DNA from: Mnemiopsis leidyi
Lineage: Eukaryota > Ctenophora > Tentaculata > Lobata > Bolinopsidae
NCBI GenBank assembly: GCA_000226015.1
Contig: JH152692.1
Span: 318,755-378,987, forward strand
Length of the DNA stretch: 60,233 nucleotides
Direction: 5' to 3'
A program made the translations under genes and the position numbers. This document shows, piece by piece, positions 54,275 to 60,233 of the stretch (its first letter is position 1; every line of letters begins with the position of its first letter). The notes under the pieces are model-generated. The model had not been told where the DNA came from, did not search any database, and saw only the letters and a list, made by a program, of their open reading frames with translations.

Positions 54275-54867
54275 CTATAAATGCTCACAACTCAATACTG
54301 ACGTCTTTTTACTTACCAATCTGTAGCTGTGGTAGTTTGAAATATTTCATCAGAATCATTTGTTACATTTTATTATGTATTGAGTACCGTAATTGAATTT
54401 TTGAGGTTTATCGTGAACAACCGGAAATCAAAACTGATTTAACAGCCGATAGGTAACTCTTCCGTGTCGATAAAATTTGAATGAACAACAAACTCGGATA
54501 TTTAATTGAGAAAACTTCCTAAAAGCAACGATTTATGAATAACAAAAAAGGACATCTTAATCATTTGTAACAAATCTAATCGATAATGATACACAGTATA
54601 GAACAAACAATGTGAAAATATTCTAATAAATAAATCACCAACATAAATCCTATCTGAGGATCATAAAAGCTATAAATGGTAATGAAAAATAATTCACAAT
54701 CTATGGTATAACTAATGCCAAATTTTGATTCTACTAATGGCAACAGATAATCGTAAGAGGGGTACGAAATCCTTCTTAGATATAAAGATAATCTTTCGAC
54801 CCACTAAATTATATCATATTTAGAAACTATGCAAAAGGTTTTCTATAGTACATCAATAAGTCAATGA
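54275..54867. other. Intergenic
   Basis: Lies between the first codon of FANCL and the 3' end of the first glutaredoxin gene, both on the minus strand. AT-rich, with no coding signal or repeat that I can support. It should hold the FANCL promoter. Confidence 0.5.
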
Positions 54868-55283
54868 TTATACAAGCTTCTGAAGACTGCCGTTGTTGAA
54901 AGCTTTCTGGACATCATCTCCACCTCCAATAAACTTCTGATTGATCCAGACACGAGGTACACTGCGTGCACCAGTCAGAGTCTTGCAGTAGTCCTGGATC
55001 GCGTCCATCTCTGCCATGTCTTCTATCTCGATTACCTTCATGTCGGTAAACCCTGAGAAGGTACTATGTAAATGGCACATAAGATGAGGCATAACTAGAA
55101 TCTCGAAAACCATAGTTGGGTTTAACTATCTGATTCTTCTGATAGGGGGTCCGATAAAAAGAACAGAAAATTACCTGCTTTGTTGAGAAAATCTTTAGCT
55201 TTGACGCAGAAGGGGCAGTAAGATTTGCTGATCACGAAGACCTTGTTGTCACTGATACCGCTGTCTACTAACTGCTTGGCCAT
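54868..55283 (-). CDS. Dithiol glutaredoxin
   Basis: Exons 55175-55283 and 54868-55052 join in phase 1 to give 97 residues. Glutaredoxins reduce protein-glutathione mixed disulfides using glutathione. The active site CPFC is at about 23-26 (SKSYCPFCVKAK). The conserved glutathione-binding turn, usually T-V-P, is here S-V-P (GARSVPRVWIN), followed by FIGGGDD. Just upstream of the Met an acceptor (TTTCTGTAG) opens an in-frame LCRTTRFTIGAASSS, which has the look of a mitochondrial targeting piece. A longer GLRX2-like isoform with another 5' exon is therefore plausible. Confidence 0.9.
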
Positions 55284-55714
55284 CGTACTGTGATTTGTTG
55301 AACTACTGGCAGCACCAATCGTGAATCTTGTCGTGCGACAAAGCTACAGAAATATCAAGTAATTTATTGTTCGCTATTTCCAGTAATATTAATTGTCATA
55401 ATCATCGTCTATCTAAAACATGTGGCAATTATATGAAAGATCTCAAAGAAACTACCTCGCAATCATAACTTCATTAGACAAAGACTTAGACAAAGATACA
55501 ATGCAAGCATGCAGCAAAATATCAATTAAAAATGAAAAATTCAAGCCAATTGTTCACAAAATAGTCAAAACAGAGCATCTCTTATGCTAGAAAAAGGTCT
55601 GAAGTGTTAAAGCGATTTCTAGAGCAGAAGTATAATACAATATGCACACATCATGTAATAAATTTCATTGGGCTCAATTAAATCCACTTATTTCTTATGC
55701 TAAAATGGTAAGGG

Positions 55715-56529
55715 TCATAAAATGGTCCCATTTTTATAGGCTAGCTCAACAGCATCGGCACCACCCACAAACTTCCGGTTGATCCACACTCGAGGAACAG
55801 ATCTTGCCCCTGTTAATTCTTTACAGTAATCCTGGATGTTGTCCATTTCGGGAGAGTCTTCTATCTCTTCCACTGTTGCTTTCTGACCTAAAAAATTGCA
55901 TGACAGCGGTTTGCAGTTGCTCAAATGAACAACTAGATTATTAATTAGCATGGCATGTACCTTCACTGCTGCTTCAGTAACTTTGATATTCTACCGCGTA
56001 ACAGTCAGTTTCAATTTTTCATCTTTGAAGATTAGCAGATTTACTAATTTAGCTGACATTTTAAGTAGGTACCCAGACTATTGACTATTGCAATTGGTAA
56101 TGTTTTATGTTCGATTGGTTAAAAATAAATAGTGCAATTAATCATGGAATTAGATATTGCATTGTTTTGCATCATATTGAATTGTAAATATAAATTTTAT
56201 GATCCACAAGTTTTCTTCTAGTTGACTAGTTGTAAATGTTGACCGGGGCCATAGGAAATGAGAAATCTCGTGTCATGGTAATTTTCTTGCCCACCATCCC
56301 GCCCAAGATGATCAAGGAAAGGATGAGTGACTTTGTGAAAATTTGAGAGCTTAGTAAGGAAACTTTGGATGCTTGACTGTCTCAAGCTGCACAGATTTAT
56401 GGAATACTTGATCAATTGTCAAACCTGCTAACTGTAAAATTGCTTTGGCTTTCAGACAGAAGGGACAGTAGGATTTACTGATGACGAAGACTTTGTTCTC
56501 TTTTATTCCATTATCCACTAATGTCTTTG
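55715..56529 (-). CDS. Second glutaredoxin, start codon not located
   Basis: Exons 56425-56529 and 55715-55887 join in phase 1. The product is close to the neighbouring glutaredoxin, with the same SKSYCPFC active site, the same IQDYCK-x-LTGARSVPRVWIN run and FVGGADAVE. A tandem duplication is therefore likely. Where the sister gene has MAKQLVDSG this one has (A)AKTLVDNG with no in-frame ATG. The sequence ATGCAG just upstream is out of frame and ends as an acceptor, so an upstream exon must supply the start, or the gene has lost it. The C-terminus stops at NGTIL, six residues earlier than the sister. Confidence 0.78.
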
Positions 56530-56554
56530 CTGCATGAGAGTAAGCCCTAATAAT

Positions 56555-56620
56555 AGTTCTTCTTCTAGTTAATATTATCAGCTTCAGTTCAATATTATCA
56601 GCTTTATTTCAATATTATCA
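56555..56620. repeat. TTCAATATTATCAGCTT tandem repeat
   Basis: Three imperfect 20-22 bp copies just upstream (on the minus strand) of the first visible exon of the second glutaredoxin. They lie about 30 bp from its acceptor but do not include it. Confidence 0.8.
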
Positions 56621-57031
56621 ATTTGTTAAAAAGTAGGTGGAAGTCACATAAGGTTTGAAATATTGGTCAACACCAAGTTGGATACAAACCTTGAGGATTG
56701 AAACCGGGTAGATTGCCTTATACAGGTCCTCACTATTGCAGATGCCATTCTGCTGATATTTGTTAATAAACAAAAACCGTCTTTAAAAGAATCCGTAATA
56801 TTATCAAACAATGGCAGTATGCTTCCTTAAGTAGGTAATTTAAATGTGTAATGCATTATCAAACTTAGATAAAAAGCGTAGGACTATATTTTTATATTAT
56901 ATGTCAGAAGAAGACAAAGCATTTTTTCGTTTTAAAAACCGGATTAAGTCATATATAATACTATAACAAAATTAAAATGTAACTGTTGGTTAAAATACTT
57001 TGCAGTACACTATATTCTGTAGATTAAAACC

Positions 57032-58666
57032 TTAAAACATCTGTGCAATTTGAGCTTCTGACATGCTTTTTCGACATTTCCACAGCACTGATGAGATCTG
57101 TTCTGGGCTATTTTTTCTACAGTAATCCCAGTAAAATTTCCAGTTTTCAGCTTTATCAAAATTATTGGTCAAGAAGTTGAATAGCTGACAGACTTGCTCT
57201 GAATCAGTCTTGTTAGCTATTTCATATTTGAGAAGTTCTGTGACTGTTTCTTCAGGGATGGTGTGCCAATTCTGGACAGCTTTAAAAACCTTTCTTGCAT
57301 CTGCCAAGCCAAATGATGCATAAACATATTGCACATAATGAGAAATAAGGGGGGCAGAATAGCTCTCCTTAATAATTTTCTCCCAATTTGATCTACATTT
57401 GGCTTGATCAAGCAAGGCTAAACTGCTCAGGTACTCTAACAGTATTTTAGAATCCTTTGGCAAAACCAAAAGAGCTTCTTCTAAATCTTTAATGGGATCA
57501 TGTGACAAGTTGTGAACTTTATATAGCCACAAGCTTTGACTTTCAGGACACTTTCTGAGGGCAATGTCAATGATTTTTTCAAGAAAGCTGGATAAGTCGT
57601 TTTTGATCATCAAGTCACCAATTTTGATAACCTTGTCAGGATTGATAAGTGAAAGTGTATCTAGACTCCTACCCATGTAATCCGTCATTGCAGATAGAAT
57701 ATTTCCCAGTTTCTCTGAGAATTTGATCATAAATTCAATTATGCTCATTAAACACTCAAAGGTTTGAACAGTGGCGAATGCTGTCTGCAGAATACTCTGA
57801 GCTTTGATGACATCCTTTGTCATGACGAATTCAGCAAGTTTTATCCATAGAAATGGAGTAGCTGGAGACTGCTTCAGGGCGCTTTCATACAAAAACTTCA
57901 TGAGATCATCCTGATTGAATTCCAGTTTTTGTACAATTTCAGTAAAACCAGACAAATTATCAGAGGTAAGGTCAATGGAAGAGAGAGCATTTCGAAAAAC
58001 AATTTTTGCAGTTTTAAAGTTCATAAATTCATCAGGAGCTGCATGTGCAGGTTTATCACATGCTTGCATTATTTGTCTTCGTTTCTGCAATTTTTCAACA
58101 TGAAGAACTTCCAATCGAAAATGTTCTTTCCATAATTCAGGTGAATCTGAATTAAATTTAAGTGCTCTAAGAAAAATAGATCTAGCAGCTGATATGTTTT
58201 TATTGACCTCCATTTCGTTTTTAGCACTCATAATCCATATTTCAACACAATTAGGGTTATGCTTGAGAGCTTCAACAAAAGCAAGACCAAGTGATCTAGA
58301 ACTAGCAACTTGCTTGCAATACTTAATGTATCGAATCCAAAGTGGGATATCATTCTTGTACTTTCTCAAGCATTTTTGAAAAATAAAGTGGATACGCTGT
58401 AAGCTTCTGTACCTCACACCTTCACTTACATCATTTGTACCAAGTTGAAGAAGTCTAGATTGTTTCAGTTTGTCAAATTTTAGTTCATAATCAATAAATC
58501 GCAAAAAATCTTGTTTTTTGGAAATCCTTCTTCGCATTTTGTACTCAAAATCAGTTCTAGTCTTAATGACTGATTTGGCTTCAACTGATGACAAAACTCC
58601 AAGTTGCTGAAGCTCATAAACTTCAGGCAACATGTCTTCGATGTGGCTTTGAACAACCTCTGCCAT
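57032..58666 (-). CDS. UTP6: U3 small nucleolar RNA-associated protein 6 homologue
   Basis: A single-exon gene of 544 residues (human 597). UTP6 is part of the UTP-B module of the small-subunit processome, which folds and cuts pre-rRNA in the nucleolus. The N-terminus MAEVVQSHIEDMLPE is the conserved start of the family. It is followed by HAT (half-a-TPR) repeats, seen as W-x3-(I/A)KY / LW-x-(K/E)...RSIFLRALKFN-type segments through the protein. The ATG at 58666 was chosen because it matches this N-terminus; the frame stays open 5' of it but has no earlier ATG. Confidence 0.93.
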   Translation of the reverse strand: MAEVVQSHIEDMLPEVYELQQLGVLSSVEAKSVIKTRTDFEYKMRRRISKKQDFLRFIDYELKFDKLKQSRLLQLGTNDVSEGVRYRSLQRIHFIFQKCLRKYKNDIPLWIRYIKYCKQVASSRSLGLAFVEALKHNPNCVEIWIMSAKNEMEVNKNISAARSIFLRALKFNSDSPELWKEHFRLEVLHVEKLQKRRQIMQACDKPAHAAPDEFMNFKTAKIVFRNALSSIDLTSDNLSGFTEIVQKLEFNQDDLMKFLYESALKQSPATPFLWIKLAEFVMTKDVIKAQSILQTAFATVQTFECLMSIIEFMIKFSEKLGNILSAMTDYMGRSLDTLSLINPDKVIKIGDLMIKNDLSSFLEKIIDIALRKCPESQSLWLYKVHNLSHDPIKDLEEALLVLPKDSKILLEYLSSLALLDQAKCRSNWEKIIKESYSAPLISHYVQYVYASFGLADARKVFKAVQNWHTIPEETVTELLKYEIANKTDSEQVCQLFNFLTNNFDKAENWKFYWDYCRKNSPEQISSVLWKCRKSMSEAQIAQMF

Positions 58667-59086
58667 CTTTGCTTCTTCCTTGAACAAATAAAAGTTAATT
58701 TTTTTTCTAATTAAAGAAGAAATTAATCAATTACCAGGTACACTAAATTATACAGAATACTATTCCTTTCATGAAGAGTATATGAAGGTGACTTAATAAA
58801 AGTTTCTTATGATATTTTTGTGATAATGGCTGCTTGTAGAGCTCTAAGGTTTTCGGATGTTTAAAGTTTAAACTTTCTTCTAACTTCTTGCCCTATTTCC
58901 TCAGCTCACTTTTTCTAATTTCCATAATCACAATGTACAGCGCCCTGTTTTCATTTGGCTATGCCCTGTGCACCTGCTTTCCATGTTGTAAGGTTATGTT
59001 TCTATACATTAGCCATGTAACATGAATCATGTAAAATTAGACAGTCCAAAAAAGTCATATTTTCAAACACTGTTGCAGATTTTTTA
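58667..59086. other. Upstream region of UTP6
   Basis: AT-rich sequence with no repeat or gene that I can support. It should hold the UTP6 promoter. Confidence 0.45.
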
Positions 59087-59323
59087 GTGAAATCTAGGCC
59101 ATTCCAGGATCGAGGGGGTTCCCTGAATTCACAAATCTTGCAGAAAATGGACATTAATTTGGAAAAAATTACTTTCTTTTCTCATGATACAGAAGAGGCC
59201 AAATGGAGACCCAATATAAAAGCACTTGACAAAGATGTACCATTTAACCATGCACCAAATTTCCTTAGGGTCCACCTTGACGTGACAGATCACTATATTT
59301 TGCAAATCATGCTAAGACTGTAA
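59087..59323 (+). pseudogene. Non-LTR retrotransposon reverse transcriptase fragment
   Basis: The 78-residue frame contains EKITFFSHDTEEAKWRPNI and VPFNHAPNFLRVHLDVTDHY. This follows the layout between the reverse transcriptase core and thumb of Jockey/CR1-type elements (K-x3-F(S)...W-P-x(6-10)-(I/V)-x(4)-P-x-(F/Y)LGV-x-LD). No flanking RT motifs remain and the frame ends in TAA. Confidence 0.55.
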
Positions 59324-59883
59324 TGGAGAAAGAAAAACAGAATGATAGCAAGTTTAACCTCTTAGACATGGACGCTGAAGAAGTAAGTAAAACTCAAAAT
59401 TAATATTGAACATTAAGATTTGTGACACAGTACAGCATATTTTTGTTATGAATAGGACTATAAGGTATGTAAGCATCTTTTCTGTAACAAATTAGACACT
59501 GTTCTGCAATATTTCATAAGGTATAACACCTGTCATCTTCTGGCTGAAAGTTTATTAACAGGTGACAGGCAACAAGCATTTAATTCTTAAACAACTACAT
59601 AAACTATAAAATATTCGACTAACTCTTATCTAATAAAACATAAATACTGATAAAAACAAAACACTGTCAAAAATTACGTCTCACACAATCGATAAACTAG
59701 TGACTACTGCACAATTACTGCTACAACGGTATTTAAATATCTAGGAAGGCCTACGTCATACAAAGATTAAAGAAAAAAAAGATTACAGAAAAAGATAAGC
59801 ACTGATAAAGTGCTAAATAAAGCTGTACAATTACTTACATGTTAAGTGGTGTATGCAGCATGCTGACAGAGCTGCTACTGCCA
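59324..59883. other. No feature seen
   Basis: AT-rich DNA between two retroelement scraps. I see no coding or repeated structure. Confidence 0.5.
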
Positions 59884-60233
59884 CTACCGAAAACTAGGAA
59901 AATTCCGCCCCTTCAGTTGATCTTGATGGGTTGGCAGGCTAAACAAGAACAATGGCACAGAGGCCAACTTATCGTTGATCAAACTGCCGTCATCATACTG
60001 TTGGATAAACAGACTCTCCTTAATCTTACGTCTATACATATTACTCTCAAATGTCAAAACTCTACACTGCTCGAACGTGATCTTGCATGTGGGACTACTA
60101 CTGAGGTGTTTACCGACCTCAGTCATACCTGATCCACTTGTCTTCATGTGCTCGTCAAACCGAGTTTTTAGTGTCACGACAAGTTTCACCGTATATAACG
60201 TCGGCCACAGCCTGCAGGTAATCTCATACACAG
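59884..60233 (-). pseudogene. Penelope-like element GIY-YIG endonuclease fragment
   Basis: On the minus strand the frame reads TRFDEHMKTSGSGMTEVGKH, FEQCRVLTFESNMYRRKIKESLFIQ, the second half of a Penelope-type GIY-YIG domain (R-x2-EH ... E-x3-RKIKES-x-(F/Y)I). The first half (GCGRRYI, GETCRDTK) is present but split over other frames, so there are at least two frameshifts. The element runs off the window edge. Confidence 0.7.

Noticed and set aside
1-60233. CRISPR array, bacterial operons or phage genes
   Set aside because: The window is clearly eukaryotic. The tandem repeats have no unique spacers of regular length.

Overview
The window is nuclear DNA from an animal, most likely an aquatic invertebrate or early-branching metazoan. 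The evidence is GT-AG introns in most genes, animal gene families (HEATR5, FANCL, TP53RK, class A GPCRs, a Golgi carbohydrate sulfotransferase) and decayed animal-type transposons (a Mutator-like element, non-LTR retroelements, a Penelope-like element). I cannot name the clade. Exon models were built by hand from splice consensus, reading phase and similarity to known families. There are two assembly gaps, at 18795-18804 and 42960-43633.

Layout. 1-4.6 kb is gene-poor and repeat-rich, with a CpG-rich compound element at 2351-3384. 4.6-5.8 kb holds an RNF4-like RING gene (minus). A possible small secreted-protein gene sits at 8.7-9.0 kb. Two related class A GPCR genes (plus, 11.4-13.5 and 18.6-20.5 kb) flank a carbohydrate sulfotransferase (minus, 16.5-17.8 kb). 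A seven-exon gene of unknown function (minus, 21.0-23.1 kb) ends in a zinc-binding-like domain resembling the plant transposase-associated domain. HEATR5 (minus, 27 coding exons) fills 24.2-48.1 kb. Two intronless genes on the opposite strand lie inside its introns: a sulfotransferase-17-type gene at 30.0-30.8 kb and a divergent GPCR at 37.4-38.4 kb. Intron 19 of HEATR5 (8.2 kb) also holds the Mutator-like remnant and several retroelement scraps. From 48.5 to 58.7 kb there is a compact run of minus-strand genes: a 60-residue protein with two SUMO-interaction-type motifs, TP53RK (KEOPS kinase), TSEN2 (tRNA splicing endonuclease), an eight-finger C2H2 protein, FANCL, two tandem glutaredoxins and UTP6 (rRNA processing). 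The right edge holds retroelement debris.

The most unusual signal is structural. In three unrelated genes (RNF4-like, TP53RK, HEATR5) a short tandem repeat (39, 34 and 39 bp units) lies exactly across an exon-intron boundary and copies a working splice site two to six times. In the RNF4-like gene every unit keeps the frame, so choice of donor would insert 13-residue blocks into the RING. In the other two genes the extra acceptors lead to a stop codon within four or twelve codons. A second point of interest is the split of STUbL-like parts in one window: a RING exon set with no visible SIMs at one end, and a SIM-only microprotein gene at the other.
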